Shown: positions 26,843 to 35,135, numbered from the stretch's first letter. The stretch is DNA of 64,000 nucleotides from Streptomyces iconiensis (GCF_028657195.3 NZ_JANCPR020000006.1:62001-126000); one strand, 5' to 3'. Notes: a model not told the origin generated them from the sequence alone. Program-made: numbers and translations.

Positions 26843-27961
26843 CTATTGACCCGGCAGCGGGCGCGGATGTGACAGTGAGGCCAACTGCTGCTGTATATAG
26901 ATCAGTTTGTCCGGATTCGCCATGACGTGCAGAGTGCTGATCCGGCCGCCGGAGACGTCCACGGCCAGCACTCCGAGGAGCTGTCCGCCCGCGAACCCGA
27001 GCAGGGCGGGTCCGCCGTTGACCACGGCGGGCGTGAGCTCGATCTGCGTGGCGAAGCGCTGCATCCCGCCCGTGAGGTACCGCGCCACCCTCGTGCGCCC
27101 GACGATGGGGCGGCGCGCTGTGCCGACCGTGCCGCCGCCGTCTGCGTACGACACCACGTCGTCGGCCAGCAGCCGTTCGAGACCGGCGAGATCACCGTCA
27201 CGGGCTGCTGCCAGGAAACGGGAGAGGAGGTCGCCGCCCGGTACGGAAGAGAGCGGCCGTTCAGGTCGTTCGGGCCACTCGCGCTGTACGGCTCGCTTGC
27301 GCTGTTCCGGCCGCTCGCGCTGTTCGGCACGTTCCGTCCGTTCAGGCTGTTCCGTCCGCTCGGTCCGCTCGGTCCGTCCCGTCCGTCCCGGTCGACCGGG
27401 CTGTTCGGTTCGATCGGGCCTTTCGGCCACGTCGTCGCCCTCGGAGACCGTACGTTTCGCGCGCCTGTAGAGCTGCCGTGAGTGCGGCTCGGTGACGCCG
27501 AGCACGTCGGCGACCTCTCGGTGTGCGTAACCGAATGCCTCGCGCAGGACGAACACCGCCCGCTCGGGCGGCGTGAGCCGTTCCAGGAGCACAAGCAGTG
27601 CGAGCGAGATCGCGTCGCGCTGTTCGGCCACCTCCACGGGGTCGGCCGACGGGCCGGAGGGGGAGGTTCCGACGCGGGTGAGGACCGGTTCCGGCAGCCA
27701 CTGGCCCACGTACCGTTCGCGGCGTACGCGTGCCGAACTGAGCTGGTTCAGGCAGAGATTCGTGACCGCCTTGGTGAGCCATGCAGCCGGTGAGACAACC
27801 GCCGCGCGGTCCGTGCCACGCCAGCGCAGATACGTCTCCTGTACGACGTCCTCCGCCTCGCTCGCCGTCCCCAGCATCCGGTAGGCGACCCCGAACAGAG
27901 TGCTCCGCCACTCCTCGAACACGGCTGCCCCGTCCGGGTCGGAACCCGTTCCCTGTCGCAT
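26843..27961 (-). CDS. ECF41-type sigma factor with SnoaL-like C-terminal domain
   Basis: A 372-residue sigma factor. Region 2 is TLFGVAYRMLGTASEAEDVV and WRGTDRAAVVSPAAWL; region 4 is LLVLLERLTPPERAVFVLRE and HREVADVLGVTEPHSRQLYR. Hallmarks of ECF41 are present: WLPEP in the linker, YADGGG in the SnoaL domain, and NPDKL near the C-terminus. In this group the tail acts as a built-in anti-sigma module in place of a separate one. About 55 residues of Arg/Glu/Pro/Gln repeats (near 185-240) are inserted between sigma domain 4 and the SnoaL domain. The downstream SDR is the probable target. Confidence 0.93.
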   Translation of the reverse strand: MRQGTGSDPDGAAVFEEWRSTLFGVAYRMLGTASEAEDVVQETYLRWRGTDRAAVVSPAAWLTKAVTNLCLNQLSSARVRRERYVGQWLPEPVLTRVGTSPSGPSADPVEVAEQRDAISLALLVLLERLTPPERAVFVLREAFGYAHREVADVLGVTEPHSRQLYRRAKRTVSEGDDVAERPDRTEQPGRPGRTGRTERTERTEQPERTERAEQRERPEQRKRAVQREWPERPERPLSSVPGGDLLSRFLAAARDGDLAGLERLLADDVVSYADGGGTVGTARRPIVGRTRVARYLTGGMQRFATQIELTPAVVNGGPALLGFAGGQLLGVLAVDVSGGRISTLHVMANPDKLIYIQQQLASLSHPRPLPGQ

Positions 27962-28110
27962 GTTCTCAGTTCACCACGCGGTTTGGCGCGTGCCTCCTGG
28001 GCCTCCGCACCGTTACGTCTCACGGCGGCCGGAGCCGGGTGGTTCACGGCGTCCCGGAGAGCCGGGCGGTCCAGGGGACCGGACAGCACCGAACGGGACG
28101 TCGCGTGGCC

Positions 28111-28158
28111 GGCAAGTAGTCGAGCGGACGGCAAGTAGTCGAGCGGACGGCAAGTAGG
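28111..28158. repeat. 19-bp direct repeats upstream of the pyrophosphokinase gene
   Basis: The unit GGCAAGTAGTCGAGCGGAC occurs at 28111-28129 and again exactly at 28130-28148, followed by a 9-base match in a partial third copy ending just before the ribosome site. It could be a regulator-binding array or a spacer microsatellite. Confidence 0.85.
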
Positions 28159-28177
28159 AGTGACGAGGAGCGTGGCA

Positions 28178-29017
28178 GTGACCAGGAGCATGACCAGGAA
28201 CGCGGGCCGAGCCCTGCCCCGTACGGCGGTCACGGCGGCGCTCGCCGCCGTGGTGCTCGGCGGCGGCCCGGCGGCGAGCGCCGCAGGCGCCGAGCCCCCT
28301 GGTGACGGCGGCTGGAAGGGCGAAGGGCTCAGCCTCGACGCGGAGCAGAACAGAGCCGCCGACACGTATCTCGCGCGGGCGCGCGCTGCTGAGCGTTCCA
28401 TCAGCCCGCAGGTGCGCGCAGCCGCGCGGCGCAGCGGCGCCGAACTCGTCGGCTTCGATCACCGCCTGAAGTCCGCCGACTCCCTCAAGCGGAAGGTCGC
28501 CGGTTCGCTTCGGGAGGCCCCGGGGCAGACCGCCGAGGAGGCACTGGCCCGGTTGAACGACTCGATCCGGTACACGCTTCAGTGGGAGGACGCGCGGTAC
28601 ACATGGGGCGTCGCCTCCGCGTCGTCGACTCTGGCCGACTGGGGCAACGACTCTCTCAAGTGGTCAAACACCTGGTCCCGCGAGCGCGCCTACAAGGGCA
28701 TCAATTCCGCCTGGCGCTCGCCCCGTTCGGGGCACCCGTTCGAGGTCCAGTTCCACACCCCAGCGAGCAAGCGCGCGCAGGAAACGACCCACAAGTTGTA
28801 CGAAGAACAGCGGCTTCCCGGCACGCCCCCCGACCGTGTCCGTGACCTCCAGGCCCAGCAGGGCGCGGTCTTCGCCGCCGTACCGGTGCCGGAGGGCGCC
28901 AGGGAACTGCGGGCTCCGGCTACGCGGGTGCCGACGGCGCGAGCTACGGGTACGCGGCCCCCGGGTACGCGGGTACCGCAGGCCGAGCGTTCGGAGCGCC
29001 TCGTACAGCCGGTGTAG
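28178..29017 (+). CDS. Secreted RelA/SpoT-like nucleotide pyrophosphokinase
   Basis: A 279-residue protein with a Sec signal (basic start, hydrophobic core, cleavage near AASA at about residue 37). The mature part has a RelA/SpoT-synthetase pattern: FDHRLKSADSLKRKVAGSLR, then LARLNDSIRYTLQWEDARYT, then GHPFEVQFHTPASKRAQ, where EVQFHT matches the E-x-Q-x-T/H catalytic segment. This matches the extracellular ATP:nucleotide 3'-pyrophosphokinases of streptomycetes, which transfer pyrophosphate from ATP to the 3' position of purine nucleotides. GTG 28178 is chosen because GAGGAG lies seven bases upstream; GTG 28160 and 28172 are in frame. No immunity gene is adjacent. A 40-residue Arg/Pro/Thr tail is degenerate. 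Confidence 0.85.
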   Translation: MTRSMTRNAGRALPRTAVTAALAAVVLGGGPAASAAGAEPPGDGGWKGEGLSLDAEQNRAADTYLARARAAERSISPQVRAAARRSGAELVGFDHRLKSADSLKRKVAGSLREAPGQTAEEALARLNDSIRYTLQWEDARYTWGVASASSTLADWGNDSLKWSNTWSRERAYKGINSAWRSPRSGHPFEVQFHTPASKRAQETTHKLYEEQRLPGTPPDRVRDLQAQQGAVFAAVPVPEGARELRAPATRVPTARATGTRPPGTRVPQAERSERLVQPV

Positions 29018-29176
29018 TTCGCTCAGCCCGCTCGTCCCTTACAGCCCGCACAGCATGTGCGCTGGGGCCGGTGCACGGGGTCGCCTGTGGGCCTACGCCT
29101 CGCGGTCCGACGCACCATGACCCTTCGCCCCACGCTTCGGCCGGCATCGAAGCGTGGGGCGCCTACTGTCCGGCGC

Positions 29177-30337
29177 ATGAGCCGCACCCACACACTCGAT
29201 CGCTACGAGGACGTATACGCAGCCCTCTCCGACCCGTGTCTCGTACCGCCGCTCCCCTCCCCTGCCTCCCCTGCCTCCCCTGCTTCCCCGACTTCCGCTG
29301 TTTCCCCGGCTTTCCCTGCCTCCTCTGAGGGGGCGCATGGCCCGGCGTCCGTGTCGCCCATCGCCTCTTCTGTGGTGTCCTCCTCTGCCGAGCGTCCCGT
29401 CGAGCCGCTGGATGGAGGCCCACCGTGGGGTGTGGCGTGGCTGCGGGGCGCCGTAGTCCGGTTCGCGAGTGGGGACACGCATGCGCGGCGACGCGCGTTG
29501 GCGGAGAGGGAGTTGGCCCGGCTGGACCCCGAACGTATGCGCGGAGCAGCCGCCAAAGCGGCGGCCAGTACACCGGACCGCTGCGAACCGTCCGCGTACG
29601 ACGATCGCGGCCTGGTGGTCCGCACGCTCGCCGGTGCGTTGGGCCTGCGGCAGCCCGAGGCGGTCGTGTCGGCCGTGACGACCATTGCCCGCGCGTACTT
29701 CGGCGGCTCCGATGCGCACGCCGACGCGGCTGTGAACTGGTTGATGGGGCAGCTACTGGTCGCCGACACCCAGGAACGGGCGCCAGGGGTGGGCGAGTCC
29801 CGGGTACGGGAGTTCGCAGTATCGGAGCCCGCGGCACGGGCATGCGGGGCGCCAGCGTCCGGGATACGGGCGCCCGGCGTGCGGGGCCCGGGGCCGGGGG
29901 AGCTTGAGGTGGCGGCGGGGCGGATCTGCCTCCTCGTACAAGCCTGTGACGCTACGGCCACGCTACTTGCGCACGCGCGCAACGCCCTTCCGGGCTGCGG
30001 CGGTGACTTCGCGGCTCTCTTGGACCGCACCCTCCGGTACGACCCACCCGTACGGTTTCTGCGCCGCATCGCGGTGCGTGCCACCCGTGTCGAGGGCACG
30101 GACATCGCGGAAGGCGACTACGTGCACCTCGATATCGTCGCCGCCAACGCCGATGGCGACCCTGTAGTCGACAGCGACGCGTTTGCCGCTGTCAGCACGG
30201 CCCCGGAGCACTCACACCTGTCCTTCTCCGCAGGTCCGCACCGCTGTCCCGCCGCCGCACACGCCCTCGCGCTGGCTGAGGGCGTGCTCAGCGGACATTC
30301 CGTGCGGGCTGCACACCTGATCGAGGAGCGCCGATGA
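29177..30337 (+). CDS. Degenerate cytochrome P450-like protein
   Basis: A 386-residue protein. The C-terminal half follows the P450 fold: an I-helix remnant (LLVQACDATATLLAHARN), RYDPPVRFLRRIAVRATRVE, AEGDYVHLDIVAANADGDP and the heme-ligand loop FSAGPHRCPAAAHALALAEG with cysteine about 357. The K-helix ExxR motif is replaced: LLDRTLR has Arg where the invariant Glu should be. The I-helix threonine motif is also altered. A Pro/Ser/Ala-rich insertion occupies about residues 25-75. It overlaps the next gene by an ATGA junction. It may bind heme without normal monooxygenase chemistry, or be a non-catalytic partner. Confidence 0.8.
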   Translation: MSRTHTLDRYEDVYAALSDPCLVPPLPSPASPASPASPTSAVSPAFPASSEGAHGPASVSPIASSVVSSSAERPVEPLDGGPPWGVAWLRGAVVRFASGDTHARRRALAERELARLDPERMRGAAAKAAASTPDRCEPSAYDDRGLVVRTLAGALGLRQPEAVVSAVTTIARAYFGGSDAHADAAVNWLMGQLLVADTQERAPGVGESRVREFAVSEPAARACGAPASGIRAPGVRGPGPGELEVAAGRICLLVQACDATATLLAHARNALPGCGGDFAALLDRTLRYDPPVRFLRRIAVRATRVEGTDIAEGDYVHLDIVAANADGDPVVDSDAFAAVSTAPEHSHLSFSAGPHRCPAAAHALALAEGVLSGHSVRAAHLIEERR

Positions 30338-31140
30338 ACCCCCTGGCAACCCCGTTCGCAGCCCTGCACCGTGCCCAGAACGCGCCGCTTGTCCTGCCCA
30401 ACGCGTGGGACCACGGCTCGGCGACGGCACTGTACGCGCGCGGATTCGCGGCGATCGGCACGAGCAGCCTCGGGGTCGCGGCAGCCGCCGGGCTGCCGGA
30501 CGGTGCAGCGGAGACACGGGAGTTGACGGTGGGGCTGGCGTGGGCGCTGGGGCGGGGCGGGAAGGCGCCGTTCCTCCTGTCAGTGGACGCTGAGGGTGGT
30601 TTCAGCGACGACCCGTCCGAGGTGGCTGCCCTGGCGACGGAGTTGGCCGCTGCCGGTGCCGTCGGCATCAACCTGGAGGACGGCCGCACCGACGGCACGC
30701 TCACCTCAGCCGACGCGCACGCCGCGAAGATCGCGGCGGTCAAAGAAGCCTGCCCGGACCTCTTCGTGAACGCGCGTACCGACACCCACTGGCTCGGTAC
30801 CGAGGTGAACCGCACGGTGCAGCGCCTCCTCACCTATGAACAGGCGGGCGCCGACGGGGCCTTCGCGCCGGCCCTCACGGACACGACAGGCGTCCGGGCC
30901 CTTACGGAAACTCTCACCGTCCCCCTCAACCTCCTCTACAGCCCGGCACTTCCCGATCTTCGCGCGCTCGCCGCACTGGGCGTGCGCAGGCTGAGCCTCG
31001 GCTCTCTCCCGTACCGCCAGGCACTCACGGCCGCAGCGGACACCGCGGCAGCCGTCCGCGACGGCCACGACGTCCCGGTTCCGTCCTTCACCTACGCGCA
31101 GGTGCAGGGCTTCATCCGTACGGGTTCTGTGCGGGCCTGA
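30334..31140 (+). CDS. Isocitrate lyase / PEP mutase family protein
   Basis: A 268-residue TIM-barrel enzyme: LVLPNAWDHGSATALYARGF, AIGTSSLGVAAAAGLPDG, FLLSVDAEGGFSDDPSEVAA (metal-binding acidic loop) and VGINLEDGRTDGTL, with VNARTDTHWLG. The pattern fits oxaloacetate decarboxylase, methylisocitrate lyase or phosphonopyruvate-type members, but the lyase signature KKCGH is missing. Hence specific activity is unassigned. Start ATG 30334 overlaps the P450-like stop, implying coupled expression. Confidence 0.9.
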   Translation: MNPLATPFAALHRAQNAPLVLPNAWDHGSATALYARGFAAIGTSSLGVAAAAGLPDGAAETRELTVGLAWALGRGGKAPFLLSVDAEGGFSDDPSEVAALATELAAAGAVGINLEDGRTDGTLTSADAHAAKIAAVKEACPDLFVNARTDTHWLGTEVNRTVQRLLTYEQAGADGAFAPALTDTTGVRALTETLTVPLNLLYSPALPDLRALAALGVRRLSLGSLPYRQALTAAADTAAAVRDGHDVPVPSFTYAQVQGFIRTGSVRA

Positions 31141-31161
31141 ACCGGGCCTCATCCGGTGTCG

Positions 31162-31191
31162 TCCTGGACCGAGGTCGTGCGCGGTCCAGGA
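31162..31191 (+). terminator. Hairpin downstream of the PEP-mutase-like gene
   Basis: TCCTGGACCG pairs with CGGTCCAGGA across a 10-base loop, beginning 21 bases after the stop. Confidence 0.65.
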
Positions 31192-31280
31192 CCGAGACCC
31201 GGGCCCGGGCCGCCGTACGGGCTCCAGGCCCTCGTCCGGTGCGTTCCCGCCCCCGGATACGCATGGGCAGCCGCAGCCCC

Positions 31281-31306
31281 GTTCCCTTCAGCCGGCTGAA
31301 GGGAAC
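31281..31306. terminator. 26-bp perfect palindrome at the ROK gene 3' end
   Basis: The sequence starting GTTCCCTTCAGCC is a perfect palindrome of 26 bases overlapping the stop codon of the leftward ROK gene (31288). A hairpin with no loop spacing is less ideal than usual, but it is well placed to end transcription from both sides. Confidence 0.55.
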
Positions 31307-32496
31307 GAAGGGAACACAGCCTCCTGGGCCATGTCGACGGCGGCCAGAAGCGCACCGTTGAGGACGCCGTCGTCGCCGTAGCTGCTGGCCCGTACCTCGG
31401 TACGCAGGGGCGTCACCTCTGCCAGCTGCCGCTCGACGCGGGCTGCGAGCGGGGCTCCGCCCGCGTGGCCGAGCGCGCCACCCAGCACGAGGCAACCGGG
31501 GTCGAGCACAGCCGTGACGGCTGCGGCGCCCAGCATGATGCGCGTGGCGAGCGCGTCAAGAAACGCCGCCTCCGGTCCGGGCCCCTCCCCTGAACCGACC
31601 CCCTCTCCGCGCCCGCCTCCTTCAACGGCCGCGCGTAGGGCCTGTTCAGCGCCGAGTGCCGGGTCCATGCCGTGCTCGGCGGCGAGCTGCCGCACGGCGG
31701 CGTCGCAGACCAGCGAGTGGAAGCCGCTCTCACACGTGGCAGCCGAAGGCAGCGCTTCGGCACCGGGTACCGGCAGGAAGCCGATCTCGCCCGCGCCGCC
31801 CGAGGCGCCACTGCGCAGCGCCCCGTCGAGAATCACCGCCGCGCCAGGTCCCTCGCCCAGCCAGAAGAACACGAAGGAGTCACGGTCGCGCGCTGCGCCT
31901 GCCCGCAGTTCGGCGAGGGCCGCGAGGTTGCTCTCGTTCTCGGTCCTGACGGCCGCGCTCAACCGGTCCTGGAGCAGCGCGATCAGTTCGCGGTGCCAGT
32001 CGAGCCCCGTCGCGGTGCGGAGGCGGGCCGTCCGGGGGTCGATGAGACCCGGCACGCCGACGGCGACGCTGTGCAGGCGTTCGACTCCGGCCTCGGCCGC
32101 TGCATGGTCGAGCAGCTCGGCGGTGCCTCGTACGGCTTCCTCGGGCGGGGCTGCCGGGTCGACGAGCAGCTGGGCTTCGGCGAGTTGGGTACCGAGGAGA
32201 TCGGCGACGCGTACGCGTACTCCGTCCGTTCGCATATCCAGGGCTGCCAGGTGCGCACGGTCGGCAACGATGCCGTACAGCCGTGCGTTCGGCCCGCGTC
32301 GCCTGGCCTCCGACTCACCGGCGGGTGCGATAAGGCCGGCGGCGGCGAGCCGCTGGATGAGGTCGGCGACGGTGGGGCGCGCGAGGCCCGTGAGGGTGGT
32401 GAGCTGGCTCGCGGAGAGCGGCCCCCGCTCCTGGAGCAGCTTCAGCGCGAGGCGGTCGTTCATGGCCCGGGCGGTGCTCGGTGAAGCGGGTGGCAT
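31288..32496 (-). CDS. ROK-family transcriptional regulator
   Basis: A 402-residue regulator. The N-terminal winged helix (LLQERGPLSASQLTTLTGLA, RPTVADLIQRLAAAGLI) is followed by an ROK sugar-kinase-like domain (LAALDMRTDGVRVRVADLLG, SVAVGVPGLIDPRTARL, TENESNLAALAELRAGAARD, SGGAGEIGFLPVPG). The usual zinc-binding cysteine cluster of ROK proteins (CxCGxxGC) is absent; only a single TCESG remains, so zinc and sugar binding may differ. It is divergent from an MFS transporter with an AT-rich operator-like spacer and probably represses that gene. Confidence 0.92.
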   Translation of the reverse strand: MPPASPSTARAMNDRLALKLLQERGPLSASQLTTLTGLARPTVADLIQRLAAAGLIAPAGESEARRRGPNARLYGIVADRAHLAALDMRTDGVRVRVADLLGTQLAEAQLLVDPAAPPEEAVRGTAELLDHAAAEAGVERLHSVAVGVPGLIDPRTARLRTATGLDWHRELIALLQDRLSAAVRTENESNLAALAELRAGAARDRDSFVFFWLGEGPGAAVILDGALRSGASGGAGEIGFLPVPGAEALPSAATCESGFHSLVCDAAVRQLAAEHGMDPALGAEQALRAAVEGGGRGEGVGSGEGPGPEAAFLDALATRIMLGAAAVTAVLDPGCLVLGGALGHAGGAPLAARVERQLAEVTPLRTEVRASSYGDDGVLNGALLAAVDMAQEAVFPSFPSAG

Positions 32497-32512
32497 GCGG
32501 GGATCCTCTCAG

Positions 32513-32545
32513 AATTACCTTTCAGGAAGGGTCCCTAATAATTTA
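32513..32545. promoter_or_regulatory. AT-rich promoter/operator candidate between ROK and MFS genes
   Basis: In this GC-rich DNA the 107-base spacer holds an exceptional AT-rich stretch. ACCTTTC and GGAAGGGT form an imperfect dyad, and TTACCT (32515) to TAATAA (32537) has promoter-like 16-base spacing directed toward the MFS gene. A repressor site overlapping the promoter is plausible; the assignment rests on pattern only. Confidence 0.35.
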
Positions 32546-32602
32546 CGGTACAGCTGCGCACGCGGGCCTGCGGCGTGCCAACTGGCCGGAGGGAAACGGA
32601 AG

Positions 32603-33859
32603 ATGACAGCAAGTAGTGCGTCGATGGGTGGCGGGGCCCCGGCGGGCGACATACGCGGGCTACGGCGTGCTCGGTTCGCCGTAGCCGCCGTCTTCTGCGT
32701 GCACGGCGCTGTGACAGGCAGCTTCGCCACCCGCGTCCCCTGGATCCAGGAGCACGCGGGCGTATCTGCAGGCCAGTTGGGGCTCGCACTCGCGTTCCCT
32801 GCCATCGGCGGCTCACTGGCGATGCCCATGGCGGGGGCGGTCAGTCACCGTTTCGGAGCGCGGCCCGCGCTGCGCGTCCTCCTTGCACTGTGGACGCTCG
32901 CGCTGGTGCTCCCGGCCCTCGCGCCGAGCCTGCTCACCCTGTGCTTCGCCCTCTTCGTCTACGGCGCGACGGCGGGCATGTCCGACGTCGTCATGAACGC
33001 GCTCGGCGTCGAGACCGAACGCCGCCTCCACCGTTCGATCATGTCGGGACTGCACGGAATGTGGAGCATCGGAGCACTGATCGGCTCCGTCGGCGGTACC
33101 GTCGCCGCGCACCTGGGCGCCGACGCGCGCCTCCACCACACCATCGCCGCGCTGGTCCTCACCACGCTCGGGCTACTCGCCTGCCGGTCTGTTCTCGACG
33201 TGCGCACCGAACCGGAAGCAGAACCTCCGCCTCGCTTCGCGCTGCCGCCCAAGTCGGCGGTGCTCATCGGCGGTGTCGCTTTCTGTGCGGTCTTCGCCGA
33301 GGGCGCCAGCCTCGACTGGTCGGCCGTCTACTTGCGCGACATCCTTGGCACGTCACCCGGCCTCGCCGCCGCAACCACAACAGCTTTCGCGCTGACCATG
33401 GCCGTCGCGCGGCTGGCGGGTGACGCGATCGTCGACCGGTTCGGCGCCGTGCGTACCGTGCGTTTCGGTGGCCTACTGGCCGCCGCTGGCGGGGCGTTGG
33501 TGGTCACGGCACCCATTCCTGCCCTCGCGCTGACGGGTTTCGGCCTGATCGGTCTCGGTATCGCGGTCGTCGTCCCCCTCGCCTTCGCCGCCGCGGCCCG
33601 TTCCGGCAAGGCCCCGGCCCAGGCCATCGCGGGCGTCGCCACCATCACGTACACGGCAGGTCTCATCGCCCCCCCCCTCGTCGGCGGCATCGCCGATCTC
33701 ACGTCCCTCACCCTCTCGTTCACCGTCGTCACCCTCCTCACCTGCGGCCTCACAGCAGGCGCCGGCCTGCTGCGCCCGGCACCCGCCGGGGACGTCGCTG
33801 TTCCGGGTGACGCGGCCATTCCCGGGGAGGCCGCCGCCTCGGGGGAACGGTCGGCTTGA
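32603..33859 (+). CDS. MFS transporter (sugar-permease-like)
   Basis: A 418-residue permease with about twelve hydrophobic helices. Recognisable are VHGAVTGSFATRVPWIQEHA, AGAVSHRFGARPALRVLLAL (motif A-like), YGATAGMSDVVMNALGVETE and EGASLDWSAVYLRDILGTSP, which match the group containing YbjJ and related major facilitators. ATG 32603 has GGAGGG upstream. Tail from 390 is a repeat-like PGDAAIPGEA sequence. Divergent ROK control suggests a carbohydrate or glycoside substrate, or export of one. Confidence 0.9.
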   Translation: MTASSASMGGGAPAGDIRGLRRARFAVAAVFCVHGAVTGSFATRVPWIQEHAGVSAGQLGLALAFPAIGGSLAMPMAGAVSHRFGARPALRVLLALWTLALVLPALAPSLLTLCFALFVYGATAGMSDVVMNALGVETERRLHRSIMSGLHGMWSIGALIGSVGGTVAAHLGADARLHHTIAALVLTTLGLLACRSVLDVRTEPEAEPPPRFALPPKSAVLIGGVAFCAVFAEGASLDWSAVYLRDILGTSPGLAAATTTAFALTMAVARLAGDAIVDRFGAVRTVRFGGLLAAAGGALVVTAPIPALALTGFGLIGLGIAVVVPLAFAAAARSGKAPAQAIAGVATITYTAGLIAPPLVGGIADLTSLTLSFTVVTLLTCGLTAGAGLLRPAPAGDVAVPGDAAIPGEAAASGERSA

Positions 33860-34303
33860 CCGCAACGGTCGCTTGAACCGCAACAGTCGGACGCCGGCCG
33901 GGCGCCCCGCTCGCCAGGACCCCTTAACGTCACCTGCACGAGAGCCGCCGGGGAGGCAGGAAGCCGGTGCGGCAGAATCCCTGTGCAGCAGAAACCCTGT
34001 GCAGGAGGAGCGCTGGGCAGGGGGAGCGCTGGGCAGTAGAGGTCCCGTGCGGGAGGAGTCTTGTAGAGGAGAAGTCCCGTACAGGAGGTAGTCCGGTAGA
34101 GCCGGTGTGGAGGAAGCCCGATAGCAGGAAGCAACGGAAGTCGGTGCGTCGGGAACCCGGCAAAGGGACGTCCCGGGCCGCGGGACGGAAGGAAACCGGC
34201 AAGGTCGCCTCCGGGGCAGCGGGGCGGAAGGAAACCGGCAAGGGGGCCTCCGTGGCACCGGGACGGAGGGAAACCGGCTACGCGCGGGAGGAGTTCGTCC
34301 ACC
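33860..34303. repeat. Repeat-rich spacer with 39-bp and ~16-bp tandem units
   Basis: No gene is supported in these 444 bases. From 33960 to about 34110 degenerate 15-17 bp units share GCAGGAGGA and CCCGT elements. A 39-bp unit (34182-34220, GGGACGGAAGGAAACCGGCA at its start) is repeated at 34221-34259 and partly from 34260. The last copy runs into the ribosome site of the decarboxylase gene. Confidence 0.85.
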
Positions 34304-35038
34304 ATGCGGATCGAAGACGTACTACGCAGGCCCACCACGCCGCTCACGGCGACGCCCTACCCGCTGCGGGTCCCGCGCTTCATCGACAGGGAGTACTTCA
34401 ACGTCGTCTATCGCACCGACCCCGACGCTCTCCGCGCGGCCGTCCCCGAGCCGCTGCTGACCGGCGAACCTCTGGTGCGATTCGAGGTGATGCGCATGGG
34501 CGACGTCGACGGTTACGGCTCCTACACCGAGTGCGGCCAGGTGCTGCACGCCTCCTACGAGGGGGAGGAGGGCGAGTACCTCCACGCGATGTACCTGGAC
34601 AACGTCGGCGCCATCCTCGCCGGACGCGAGTGGGACGCCTACCCCAAGTCCATCGGCTCGCCAAGGCTGTTCGCCGAGGCCAGCGCGCTGATCGGAACCC
34701 TCGACTACGGTTCGCAGCGCGTGGCGACGGCGACGATGCCCTACAAGCACGAGCCCATGGACCCCGCGCGCGCCGAACGGCTCCTCACCGCACCGACGTT
34801 CGCGCTCAATGTCGTTCCCGGCTACGACAAAGGGTTGCGCGCCTGTGACCTGGTGCGCACCCAGATCACCGACCTCACGGTCAAGCAGGCATGGCAGGGC
34901 CCCGCCCGCCTCCAACTGTTCGAACACGTGATGGCCCCGCTCGCCGATCTGCCCGTGCTGGAAGTGATCGAGGCCAGCCACATCCTCACGGACCTGACGC
35001 TCGCCCCCTTCACTCCGGTGTACGACTACCTAGCCTGA
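34304..35038 (+). CDS. Acetoacetate decarboxylase family protein
   Basis: A 244-residue protein of the ADC superfamily: PYPLRVPRFIDREYFNVVYR, DVDGYGSYTECGQVLHASYE, YLHAMYLDNVGAILAGREWD and AYPKSIGSPRLFAEA. The lysine in YPKSIGSP corresponds to the Schiff-base lysine of acetoacetate decarboxylase, so the active site appears intact. ATG 34304 follows GGGAGGAG. The reaction would convert acetoacetate to acetone and CO2, or a related beta-keto acid. The next gene encodes a 3-hydroxyacyl-CoA dehydrogenase, consistent with ketone-body or short-chain acid metabolism. Confidence 0.92.
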   Translation: MRIEDVLRRPTTPLTATPYPLRVPRFIDREYFNVVYRTDPDALRAAVPEPLLTGEPLVRFEVMRMGDVDGYGSYTECGQVLHASYEGEEGEYLHAMYLDNVGAILAGREWDAYPKSIGSPRLFAEASALIGTLDYGSQRVATATMPYKHEPMDPARAERLLTAPTFALNVVPGYDKGLRACDLVRTQITDLTVKQAWQGPARLQLFEHVMAPLADLPVLEVIEASHILTDLTLAPFTPVYDYLA

Positions 35039-35084
35039 GGGGCGAGCGCCTACGCGTGCCGCGCCCCAGCTCGCCTCGCTTGCC

Positions 35085-35135
35085 CTTCCGGTCCTTCCGG
35101 TCCTTCCGGTCCTTCCGGTCCTTCCGGGTCTTTCC
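35085..35135. repeat. 10-bp tandem repeat
   Basis: TTCCGGTCCT is repeated about five times with a final diverged unit, in the spacer between the decarboxylase and dehydrogenase genes. Confidence 0.9.
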
